This document shows positions 1-5,964 of a stretch of 12,729 nucleotides of DNA, piece after piece. Under the pieces are notes generated by a model, which was not told the origin of the DNA, did not search any database, and saw nothing but the letters and a program-made list of their open reading frames with translations. Numbering within the stretch: position 1 is the first letter of the stretch; each line of letters opens with the position of its first letter. The translations under genes and the position numbers were made by a program. The stretch is from Bacillota bacterium (GTDB taxonomy: Bacteria; Bacillota; Clostridia; Lachnospirales; Lachnospiraceae): the NCBI GenBank assembly GCA_023419655.1, contig JAEZXP010000265.1, positions 1-12,729 on the forward strand, written 5' to 3'.

Positions 1-1
1 C

Positions 2-706
2 TTGATTCAGCATATCAACGGTCTGATTAAAGCGACCGGGGGAAAAATCTATTATAATGGCGAGGATATCTATGATAAGAATTATAATATGCGTTCCCTA
101 AGAAGTAAGGTGGGATTGGTTTTTCAATATCCCGAGCATCAGCTCTTTGAGACGACGGTTTATAAGGATGTTAATTTTGGCCCCAAGAACCTTGGACTTG
201 ATAAGCTGGAGGCAGATATTCGGACCTATGAGGCTTTGAAGATGACCGGAATAGGAGAAGAGTTGTTGGATGCATCTCCATTTGAGCTTTCAGGAGGGCA
301 AAAAAGAAGAGTGGCGATAGCGGGTATCCTGGCGATGAAGCCGGAGGTCCTTGTGCTGGATGAGCCTACGGCGGGTCTGGACCCCAGAGGAAGAGATGAA
401 ATTCTGGACCAGATAGCAGGACTTCATCAGGAGAGTGGCATAACCATTATACTGGTTACCCATAGTATGGAGGATGTGGCAAAATACGTGGACAGAATTC
501 TGGTCATGAACAAGGGCAGTCTTGTTATGGACCAGGAGACAGTAAAGGTATTTTCAAGATATAAGGAGCTGGAGAAGATGCATCTTGCCGCACCACAGGT
601 TACCTATATCATGAATTCGTTAAAGGAAAAGGGTTTCCCTGTCAATACAGAAGTAACGACGGTAGAGGAAGCAAAAGATGAGATTATGAATGGACTTAAG
701 AGATAG
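2..706 (+). CDS. ecfA2: Energy-coupling factor transporter ATPase EcfA2, 5' partial
   Basis: This is one of the two ABC ATPases of the group II ECF transporter, which hydrolyses ATP under the membrane scaffold EcfT to power vitamin or cofactor uptake by exchangeable S components. The window starts inside the gene: the first visible codons (LIQHINGL) are the tail of the Walker A helix, so about 50 N-terminal residues including GxxGSGKS lie upstream, and the TTG at position 2 is an internal leucine, not a start. Visible motifs, by residue of the fragment, are the Q-loop FQYPEHQLFE (Q42), signature LSGGQ (96-100), Walker B VLVLDEP with catalytic Glu121, D-loop AGLDP and switch His154 in LVTHS. 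FQYPEHQLFE and the place directly before ecfT favour EcfA2 over EcfA1. The C-terminal 70 residues are the variable ECF ATPase tail. Confidence 0.95.
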   Translation: MIQHINGLIKATGGKIYYNGEDIYDKNYNMRSLRSKVGLVFQYPEHQLFETTVYKDVNFGPKNLGLDKLEADIRTYEALKMTGIGEELLDASPFELSGGQKRRVAIAGILAMKPEVLVLDEPTAGLDPRGRDEILDQIAGLHQESGITIILVTHSMEDVAKYVDRILVMNKGSLVMDQETVKVFSRYKELEKMHLAAPQVTYIMNSLKEKGFPVNTEVTTVEEAKDEIMNGLKR

Positions 707-759
707 AACATAATATTTTACCGGGGGCTGCCATGATACCCTGGGAAAGAGAGCAAGCT

Positions 760-1584
760 ATGATTCGAGATATTACAATTGGACAATATTATCCTGCGGA
801 TTCTGTTTTACATCGCCTGGATCCCAGATTAAAGCTTAGTGGAACACTGCTATTTATCGTGTCAATATTTTTGTTTGACACATTTTATGGCTATATTGCA
901 GTTATCCTGTTTTTGGCATCGGTTATTAAGCTGTCGAAGGTACCCTTAAAGTTTATTTTGCGGGGACTTAAGGCAATCGTTATTATACTCTTGTTTACGA
1001 TGACCTTTAATTTGTTTTTGACTCAGGGAGATGTCCTGGTCAGGCTGGGCTTTTTAAAGATTACAAAGCAAGGCTTGCATGCGGCTTTATTCATGGGAAT
1101 AAGGCTTACTTTTCTTATACTTGGCTCATCTCTGATGACATTTACGACAACCCCAAATCAGCTGACGGATGGATTGGAAAGGCTGCTGTGGCCTCTTCGC
1201 CGTATTAAGGTGCCGGTTCATGAGATTGCCATGATGATGTCGATTGCACTTCGCTTTATACCAATATTATTAGAAGAGACCGACAAGATTATGAAAGCTC
1301 AGATGGCAAGAGGAGCTGACTTTGAATCGGGTGGAATAATAAAAAGGGCCAAAGGACTTGTACCCTTATTGGTACCCTTATTCGTATCGGCATTCAGAAG
1401 GGCAAATGACCTTGCTATGGCAATGGAAGCCAGGTGCTATCGCGGAGGAGAGGGCAGAACGAAGATGAAGCCCCTGCATTATAGAGGAAGAGATTATGCA
1501 GCTTACGTGGTTCTGGTGTTATATCTGGCGTTGGTAATTGCAGTCAGTATCGCCGAGAAGCATCTGCCTCCTATTCTGGTATAG
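760..1584 (+). CDS. ecfT: Energy-coupling factor transporter transmembrane protein EcfT
   Basis: EcfT is the membrane scaffold that couples the EcfA1/EcfA2 ATPase pair to substrate-binding S components. From this start it has 274 residues, close to the family's usual 265-270, and opens with MIRDITIGQYYP, typical of clostridial EcfT. Hydrophobic segments lie at about 28-58, 70-90, 108-128 and 247-265. The two cytoplasmic coupling helices carry the expected Ala-Arg motifs, ARG at 183-185 (QMARGADF) and ARC at 224-226 (MEARCYRGG), which dock into the ATPases. An in-frame ATG at 733 would add nine residues (MIPWEREQA) that look unlike the family. The 760 ATG has a purine-rich GGGAAAGAGAG upstream, so I prefer it, but 733 cannot be excluded. 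It lies 53 bp after ecfA2 and is probably cotranscribed with it. Confidence 0.93.
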   Translation: MIRDITIGQYYPADSVLHRLDPRLKLSGTLLFIVSIFLFDTFYGYIAVILFLASVIKLSKVPLKFILRGLKAIVIILLFTMTFNLFLTQGDVLVRLGFLKITKQGLHAALFMGIRLTFLILGSSLMTFTTTPNQLTDGLERLLWPLRRIKVPVHEIAMMMSIALRFIPILLEETDKIMKAQMARGADFESGGIIKRAKGLVPLLVPLFVSAFRRANDLAMAMEARCYRGGEGRTKMKPLHYRGRDYAAYVVLVLYLALVIAVSIAEKHLPPILV

Positions 1585-1607
1585 AATTATAGCTGGAGTA
1601 TTATATC

Positions 1608-1644
1608 CGAATAAGCAAAGAGATGTAATTCCCCTGCTTATTCG
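1608..1644 (+). repeat. Perfect 10-bp inverted repeat (hairpin) between ecfT and truA
   Basis: CGAATAAGCA at 1608-1617 is mirrored exactly by TGCTTATTCG at 1635-1644 around a 17-nt loop. After one C-C mismatch, three more outer pairs (1604-1606 with 1646-1648) are possible. There is no T-run after the 3' arm, so it does not look like a standard intrinsic terminator. It could be an mRNA processing or stability hairpin, or an operator for an unknown regulator. What can be seen is only the symmetry; function is unknown. Confidence 0.6.
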
Positions 1645-1712
1645 CATAATTATATGATGCAATCAATTTTATACTGTGATAAGAAATATAGCTTCAGATT
1701 ATGGAGTGGCTT

Positions 1713-2459
1713 ATGAAGAGAATCAAACTGGAAATTGCATATGACGGCACCGAATATCATGGCTGGCAGATACAGCCGGGTGAAGTAACCATAGAAGAGA
1801 TTATAAACCGAACCCTGTCGGAGCTTTTACGGGAGGATATTACCGTTATCGGTGCAAGCCGTACAGATTCCGGCGTACATGCCATCGGCAATGTTGCTGT
1901 ATTTGACGCAGACACCAGAATACCTGCGGAGAAAATCTGTTACGCGATGAACCAGCGCCTGCCGTGGGATATCCGGGTTCAAAGTTCTGTAGAGGTATCC
2001 TTGGATTTTCATCCCAGAAGGGTGAATAGTAAAAAGACATATGAATATAATATTCTAAACCGTAATATTTCCCTGCCGACAAAACGGCTGTACTCTAATT
2101 TTATATATTATGATTTGGATGTTAAGGCGATGGATGAGGCGGCAAAATACCTGGTGGGTGAGCATGATTTTAAAAGCTTTTGCTCCGTAAAGACGCAGGT
2201 ATCCGATACCGTAAGAACAATTTACCGGCTTGACGTGGAAAAAGATATGGATATGATACGAATGACAGTTACCGGAAGCGGATTCTTATATAATATGGTT
2301 CGGATTATGGTGGGAACCTTGATTGAGGTCGGAAGGGGCGCAAGAGCTCCTGAGGATATGAAAAGGATACTTAAAGGACTTGACAGAAGCCTTGCCGGAC
2401 CTACGGCACCTGCAAATGGACTTACCCTGGTCGGCATAGAATATGATAGGAATATATAA
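1713..2459 (+). CDS. truA: tRNA pseudouridine(38-40) synthase TruA
   Basis: TruA isomerises uridines 38, 39 and 40 in the anticodon arm of many tRNAs to pseudouridine. The 248-residue product matches the family length. It opens with MKRIKLEIAYDGTEYHGWQ, the usual TruA N-terminus, and contains the catalytic motif GASRTDSGVHA with the nucleophilic Asp at residue 52. The later HDFKSFC and GSGFLYNMVR blocks are also characteristic of the family. I chose ATG 1713 because GGAG (1703-1706) sits at good spacing before it; the upstream in-frame ATG at 1701 would add MEWL and place that ribosome binding site inside the gene. In many Firmicutes truA sits directly between ecfT and rplM, as it nearly does here. 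Confidence 0.95.
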   Translation: MKRIKLEIAYDGTEYHGWQIQPGEVTIEEIINRTLSELLREDITVIGASRTDSGVHAIGNVAVFDADTRIPAEKICYAMNQRLPWDIRVQSSVEVSLDFHPRRVNSKKTYEYNILNRNISLPTKRLYSNFIYYDLDVKAMDEAAKYLVGEHDFKSFCSVKTQVSDTVRTIYRLDVEKDMDMIRMTVTGSGFLYNMVRIMVGTLIEVGRGARAPEDMKRILKGLDRSLAGPTAPANGLTLVGIEYDRNI

Positions 2460-2550
2460 TCGTTAATGAAGCTTAATGGTATCATTAAAGTACTTAATAA
2501 CGACGAAAGATTGCTGGAATGGATTTGTCACTGTAATGGGAGGTGTTTCT

Positions 2551-3240
2551 TTGTTTGATTTTTCAACAGATTTACATTCAATTAACGACTCATCTATATT
2601 ACTGAGACTATTACTGGCAGTAGTACTGGGGGGTATCATCGGATTTGAGAGAGGAAGGTCCGGCCGTCCGGCAGGTCTTAGAACACATATCCTGGTATGC
2701 CTTGGTGCGGCACTTGCCATGATGACAAACCAGTATATATTTGAAACATATGATGTCAGTGACCCTACCCGGATGGCTGCACAGGTCATATCCGGAATAG
2801 GTTTCTTAGGAGCAGGTACGATACTGGTTACCGGAAAGCAGCAGGTAAAAGGCCTTACGACGGCAGCTGGTCTGTGGGCAACCGCATGCATGGGCCTTGC
2901 CATCGGAATAGGATTTTATAAGGCGGCTATAGGTGCATGTATCATGATTGTATTTGCGAATGTAATATTGTACCGCTTTGACAATTTCTTAGTTGCAAAA
3001 TCAAGCATAATCGATATCTATGTGGAGTTTTCCAATGCTATTCCCATAACCTACGTACTCGACAATATAAAAAAATTTCAGGTACAGATTGAAGCAATTG
3101 AGATTGTAAAGCCTACATATGGAACCAATGCTCAGCTGGCTGCAATTATAACGATTAAGATAAAGAAAAAAAGTGAGAGAGTTAATATTATTGCCGGCAT
3201 ATGTGCTTTGGAAGGCATTGAATATGCCGAGGAAATCTGA
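2551..3240 (+). CDS. MgtC/SapB family membrane protein
   Basis: This is a polytopic membrane protein of the MgtC/SapB family. Some members affect growth in low magnesium or modulate F-type ATPase; the role of this one is not known. The N-terminal half carries the family signatures GFERGRSGRPAGLRTH (31-46) and AAQVISGIGFLGAGTI (76-91), followed by KGLTTAAGLWATA (100-112). About five hydrophobic segments lie at 17-33, 46-60, 78-94, 104-120 and 122-142. The last 80 residues form a soluble tail with the alternating pattern of an ACT-like domain. I place the start at TTG 2551 because GGGAGGTG (2538-2545) precedes it by 5 nt, giving 229 residues as usual for the family. ATGs further upstream (from 2476) would add a non-conserved stretch. 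It is unusual cargo in the truA-rplM interval; I see no clear promoter of its own. Confidence 0.85.
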   Translation: MFDFSTDLHSINDSSILLRLLLAVVLGGIIGFERGRSGRPAGLRTHILVCLGAALAMMTNQYIFETYDVSDPTRMAAQVISGIGFLGAGTILVTGKQQVKGLTTAAGLWATACMGLAIGIGFYKAAIGACIMIVFANVILYRFDNFLVAKSSIIDIYVEFSNAIPITYVLDNIKKFQVQIEAIEIVKPTYGTNAQLAAIITIKIKKKSERVNIIAGICALEGIEYAEEI

Positions 3241-3277
3241 TTTATAAAAATTCACCTGACTATATTTTGAAAATTCC

Positions 3278-3306
3278 TTGACACGCCCGGCAACATGTAA
3301 TATAAT
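3278..3306 (+). promoter_or_regulatory. Perfect-consensus sigma-A promoter of rplM-rpsI
   Basis: TTGACA (3278-3283) and TATAAT (3301-3306) are separated by exactly 17 bp, so both hexamers and the spacer match the housekeeping consensus without a deviation. Transcription should start near 3313, leaving a leader of about 140 nt before rplM. A strong constitutive promoter suits a ribosomal-protein operon and makes control at the leader level plausible. Confidence 0.9.
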
Positions 3307-3312
3307 ACAGAA

Positions 3313-3455
3313 ATGTGACGCAATAAAATACTTTTGCCACAGCCCCGGTTAGAAGTATTTAGGAGCGTAAAAAATAGTACTTTAAGCAGCACAAGAGTAT
3401 ATGCTGCGATTTTGAATGAAAACATATGAAAGTATTTTCATAAGGAGGAAAACCC
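3313..3455 (+). promoter_or_regulatory. Structured rplM leader, probable L13 autoregulatory leader
   Basis: The untranslated leader carries three visible hairpins. The first is AAATACTT (3326-3333) with AAGTATTT (3353-3360), an 8-bp perfect pair. The second is GCAGCA (3386-3391) with TGCTGC (3402-3407), followed by GATTTTG. The third is TATGAAA (3425-3431) with TTTCATA (3436-3442) around a GTAT loop, and it directly abuts the ribosome binding site AAGGAGG (3442-3448). Segments of different hairpins are also complementary, for example 3327-3334 with 3429-3436, so alternative folds are possible. L13 leaders that regulate rplM-rpsI are known in Firmicutes. Assignment to that class rests on position and structure; I could not test a covariance model. 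Confidence 0.6.
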
Positions 3456-3890
3456 ATGAAGAGTTTTATGGCTAGTCCGGCGACAATAGAGAAGAAATGG
3501 TATGTAGTGGATGCTACAGGACATACATTAGGCCGTCTTACATCTGAGATTGCCAAGATATTAAGAGGAAAGAATAAGCCTACTTACACACCTTTTATTG
3601 ACACAGGTGATTATGTAATTGTAGTAAATGCGGACAAGATTGAAGTAACAGGTAAGAAATTAGAGCAGAAGATATATTTCAACCATTCTGGTCATGTTGG
3701 CGGTGTCAGAGAGACAACCTTAGCCGAAATGATGGCGAAGAAGCCTACAGACGTGATTACCCTTGCAGCAAAGGGAATGCTTCCAAAAGGACCTTTGGGA
3801 AGAGCCATGTTAAAGAAATTACATGTATATGCTGGACCTGAGCATCCTCATGCAGCTCAGAAGCCGGAAGCATTAGAGATTAAATATTAA
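3456..3890 (+). CDS. rplM: Large ribosomal subunit protein uL13
   Basis: L13 is an early assembly protein of the 50S subunit that binds 23S rRNA. The product has 144 residues, the normal bacterial length. It contains the block KWYVVDATGHTLGRLTSEIA (14-33), KPTYTPFIDTGDYVIVVNA (41-59) and the C-terminal KGMLPKGPLGRAMLKKLHVY and GPEHPHAAQKPE motifs. The ATG is preceded by AAGGAGG with a 7-nt spacer. It is the first gene of a two-gene operon with rpsI, 28 bp downstream, and in other Firmicutes L13 is thought to control this operon through the leader. Confidence 0.98.
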   Translation: MKSFMASPATIEKKWYVVDATGHTLGRLTSEIAKILRGKNKPTYTPFIDTGDYVIVVNADKIEVTGKKLEQKIYFNHSGHVGGVRETTLAEMMAKKPTDVITLAAKGMLPKGPLGRAMLKKLHVYAGPEHPHAAQKPEALEIKY

Positions 3891-3918
3891 TTGGGAAGGT
3901 TGAAAGGAGGAAATAACA

Positions 3919-4311
3919 TTGGCTAAGGCAAGATATTATGGAACAGGAAGAAGAAAAAGCAGTATTGCCAGAGTATATCTATTACCTGGAACAGGTAAAG
4001 TCACAATAAATAAAAGAGATATGGACAGCTATTTCGGACTGGAAACATTGAAGGTTATCGTTCGTCAGCCACTGACACTGACAGACAGTCAGGATAAGTT
4101 CGATGTATTGGTAAATGTAAGAGGCGGTGGATTTACAGGTCAGGCAGGAGCAATTCGCCATGGCATATCCAGAGCATTATTACAGGCAGATGCAGATTTT
4201 CGCCCTGTATTAAAGAAAGCAGGCTTCTTAACAAGGGACCCTCGTATGAAGGAAAGAAAGAAGTACGGCTTAAAGGCAGCAAGACGTGCACCACAATTTT
4301 CAAAGAGATAA
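3919..4311 (+). CDS. rpsI: Small ribosomal subunit protein uS9
   Basis: S9 is a protein of the 30S head whose C-terminal tail reaches the P site and contacts the tRNA anticodon loop. The 130-residue product has the standard length. It begins with ARYYGTGRRKSSIARVYL, contains VRGGGFTGQAGAIRHGISRALL, and ends in the universally conserved basic tail RRAPQFSKR. The start is TTG at 3919, eight nucleotides after AAAGGAGG (3903-3910); the very strong ribosome binding site probably compensates for the weaker start codon. The stop is followed within 2 bp by the inverted-repeat region that ends the operon. Confidence 0.98.
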   Translation: MAKARYYGTGRRKSSIARVYLLPGTGKVTINKRDMDSYFGLETLKVIVRQPLTLTDSQDKFDVLVNVRGGGFTGQAGAIRHGISRALLQADADFRPVLKKAGFLTRDPRMKERKKYGLKAARRAPQFSKR

Positions 4312-4312
4312 G

Positions 4313-4469
4313 CAGTTACTTGCAAATTCGAAGTATAAAACGCCCTGGAGAGTTTACTCTCCAAGGGCATTTTTTATACTTCGAATTTCGTAAGAATGCA
4401 AGAGATGGCCGAGATGAAATGAGCTATGCGAATGAAATCGAGGTTCATCTCTTGCATTGCAAGTAACTG
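4313..4469. repeat. Nested palindromic element with 13-bp terminal inverted repeats
   Basis: CAGTTACTTGCAA (4313-4325) is mirrored exactly by TTGCAAGTAACTG (4457-4469). Everything between is also paired: the long terminator hairpin (4324-4388), an 8-nt linker, and a second hairpin with TGCAAGAGATG (4397-4407) against CATCTCTTGCA (4446-4456). The second hairpin's right arm ends exactly where the outer right arm starts, so the 157 bp can be drawn as a compact three-way junction. It begins 2 bp after the rpsI stop. This architecture resembles a small non-autonomous palindromic element (MITE or REP-like). I see no clear target-site duplication and no protein-coding capacity. Element identity is inference; the symmetry is seen directly. 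Confidence 0.65.
4324..4388 (+). terminator. Very long terminator hairpin of the rplM-rpsI operon
   Basis: The core is a Rho-independent terminator. GCCCT (4342-4346) pairs with AGGGC (4364-4368) and GGAGAG (4347-4352) with CTCTCC (4357-4362), around a TTTA loop with one bulged A. A run of six T follows (4370-4375). Outside this core a further 17 bp pair perfectly, 4324-4340 with 4372-4388, so the T-run itself is part of the stem. The total is about 28 bp, much longer than needed. The reverse strand has a weaker TTTTA tail, so the structure could act in both directions, although no opposing gene is visible. Confidence 0.92.
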
Positions 4470-4590
4470 TGTATACATTGTAAAGATGACCGAGCTGAAG
4501 CGAAGCGAAAGCGAGGTTATCTCAGGATGACGCAGATAATGCTATCTCACTATATTACTAAAGGTTCATCTTTTGCATTTGCAAGGACTG
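4441..4590. repeat. Degenerate direct repeat of the palindrome's right end
   Basis: The 29-bp stretch at 4441-4469 (AGGTTCATCTCTTGCATT...) recurs at 4562-4590 (AGGTTCATCTTTTGCATT...) with a few substitutions and a one-base shift, 121 bp downstream; both end in ACTG. Between them lies a second copy of the hairpin motif: GATGACC (4485-4491) with GGTTATC (4515-4521), enclosing CCGAG...GCGAGG and a GAAGC/GAAGC/GAAAGC microrepeat. The matching unit at 4404-4449 has GATGGCC...GAGGTTCATC. Together this suggests two successive, diverged copies of one repeat family in the gap. Confidence 0.6.
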
Positions 4591-4712
4591 CATTCAACCG
4601 AATGGTTTTGCTCTAGAAGCATCAACAATTTGTTTAATCACAAAACTAATCCTGCTATCCATTATTTTGACAGTATTATACGAAAAGGATTATGCAATAT
4701 TAATAAAAATAG

Positions 4713-4741
4713 TTTACTTTCAACTATATTAATGATAAAAT
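4713..4741 (+). promoter_or_regulatory. Probable sigma-A promoter of the CdaR-type regulator gene
   Basis: TTTACT (4713-4718) and TAAAAT (4736-4741) are 17 bp apart, matching four and five of six consensus positions. TG at 4733-4734 adds an extended -10 element. Transcription would start near 4748, about 55 nt before the start codon. An exact TTGACA also occurs at 4667-4672, but its best -10 partner (TATGCA, 18 bp) is poor. The whole of 4591-4802 is AT-rich and otherwise shows nothing recognisable. Confidence 0.5.
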
Positions 4742-4802
4742 AGGACTGGTATCTATGAATTTTAAAGAAAAATAGAAATATAATATTTAAAGGAGTGTAT
4801 AT

Positions 4803-5891
4803 ATGATTTCAAATCAAATTTTACAAAATACAATTGATGGCTTAAAAGGAATTACGCGTATCGACATTTCGGTTATGGACATAGAAGGCAAGGTTCTGGC
4901 ATCGACTTCAGAGAATGCAGAGCAGTATGAGAATATTGTTTTGTCTTTTGTGGCATCACCGGCAGACAGTCAGGCGATTCAAGGATATCAATTTTTTAAG
5001 GTATTTGATGAGCATCAGCTAGAATATGTGATTATCGCCAAGGGTGACAGTGAGGACGTCTTTATGATTGGCAAGATTGCAGCTTATCAGATACAGAATC
5101 TTCTTGTGGCATACAAGGAGCGTTATGATAAGGATAATTTTATCAAGAATCTTCTGCTTGATAATCTGCTGCTGGTAGATATTTATAATCGTGCGAAGAA
5201 GCTTCATATTGATACAGAAGCCAGAAGGGTTGTATATATCATTGAGACGAAGAACGAGAAGGATGCCAATGCGCTTGAAACGGTCCGCAGCCTTTTCTCT
5301 GGAAAGACCAAAGATTTTATAACGGCGGTAGATGAAAAGAACATTATTCTGGTAAAAGAAGTTAAGCAGAATGAAACATATGAGGAGCTGAATAAAACAG
5401 CAAAGATTATTCTGGATATGCTGAATACGGAAGCGATGACCAAGGTTCATGTGGCTTATGGTACAATCGTTACTGAGATTAAGGATGTATCCAGATCTTA
5501 TAAGGAAGCGAAGATGGCCCTTGATGTGGGTAAGATTTTCTATAGTGGAAGAAATGTGGTGGCCTATAATAATCTTGGTATCGGAAGATTAATTTATCAG
5601 CTGCCTATGCCTCTGTGCAAGATGTTCATTAAGGAAATCTTTGAAGGAAAATCACCGGATGATTTTGATGATGAGACATTGGCAACCATTAACAAATTTT
5701 TTGAAAATAATTTGAATGTATCGGAGACCTCCAGGCAATTATACATTCATAGGAACACGCTTGTGTACCGGCTTGATAAATTGCAAAAAAGTACGAATCT
5801 TGATCTTCGGGTGTTCGAGGATGCAATCACATTTAAAATAGCATTAATGGTTGTTAAGTATATGAAGTACATGGAGCAATTAGATTATTAA
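4803..5891 (+). CDS. CdaR/PucR family transcriptional regulator
   Basis: This is a cytoplasmic DNA-binding regulator of the CdaR (sugar diacid regulator) type, 362 residues. Residues 1-100 resemble the sugar-diacid-recognition domain (opening ILQNTIDGLKGITRIDISVMD). About 140-255 fit the GGDEF-like middle domain of this family, which is degenerate and not a cyclase. Residues 291-350 form the PucR-type C-terminal helix-turn-helix with the hallmark NVSETSRQLYIHRNTLVYRLDKL pattern (N305 onward). AGGAG at the usual distance precedes the ATG. No sugar-acid catabolic or transport gene is adjacent, so ligand and targets are unknown. It probably has its own promoter downstream of the repeat region. 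Family assignment is firm; equating it with E. coli CdaR function would be unjustified. Confidence 0.88.
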   Translation: MISNQILQNTIDGLKGITRIDISVMDIEGKVLASTSENAEQYENIVLSFVASPADSQAIQGYQFFKVFDEHQLEYVIIAKGDSEDVFMIGKIAAYQIQNLLVAYKERYDKDNFIKNLLLDNLLLVDIYNRAKKLHIDTEARRVVYIIETKNEKDANALETVRSLFSGKTKDFITAVDEKNIILVKEVKQNETYEELNKTAKIILDMLNTEAMTKVHVAYGTIVTEIKDVSRSYKEAKMALDVGKIFYSGRNVVAYNNLGIGRLIYQLPMPLCKMFIKEIFEGKSPDDFDDETLATINKFFENNLNVSETSRQLYIHRNTLVYRLDKLQKSTNLDLRVFEDAITFKIALMVVKYMKYMEQLDY

Positions 5892-5964
5892 GTTGTCTAT
5901 TCGGCGCCGTTATCCGAAAGATAAACGTGACAGTACACTTGGGCAGGAATGGAGGACATAATAT

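Noticed and set aside
1670..1675. TATACT as a -10 box for truA
   Set aside because: No -35 hexamer with acceptable spacing and no extended TG; truA is more likely read from upstream.
2473..2488. TTAATG/CATTAA hairpin between truA and the MgtC-like gene as a terminator
   Set aside because: Six AT-rich pairs without a T-run; too weak to support a terminator call.
3416..3475. Short ORFs in the rplM leader (ATG 3416 overlapping the rplM start, and a five-codon ATG 3426)
   Set aside because: Neither has a ribosome binding site at useful distance and both run through the rplM ribosome binding site region; no leader-peptide codon pattern is visible.
4667..4696. TTGACA as the promoter of the CdaR-type regulator
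   Set aside because: The -35 is exact but the matching -10 positions (TATGCA or TTATGC) are poor; the extended -10 promoter at 4713-4741 fits better.
4312..4802. A coding gene or tRNA in the 490-bp gap
   Set aside because: No open frame with a ribosome binding site and no tRNA-like T-loop or anticodon arm; the repeats contain frequent stops in all frames.
5900..5918. TTCGG/CCGAA inverted repeat before the S41 peptidase as a terminator or operator
   Set aside because: Only five base pairs, with no T-run and no second copy; within what is expected by chance.
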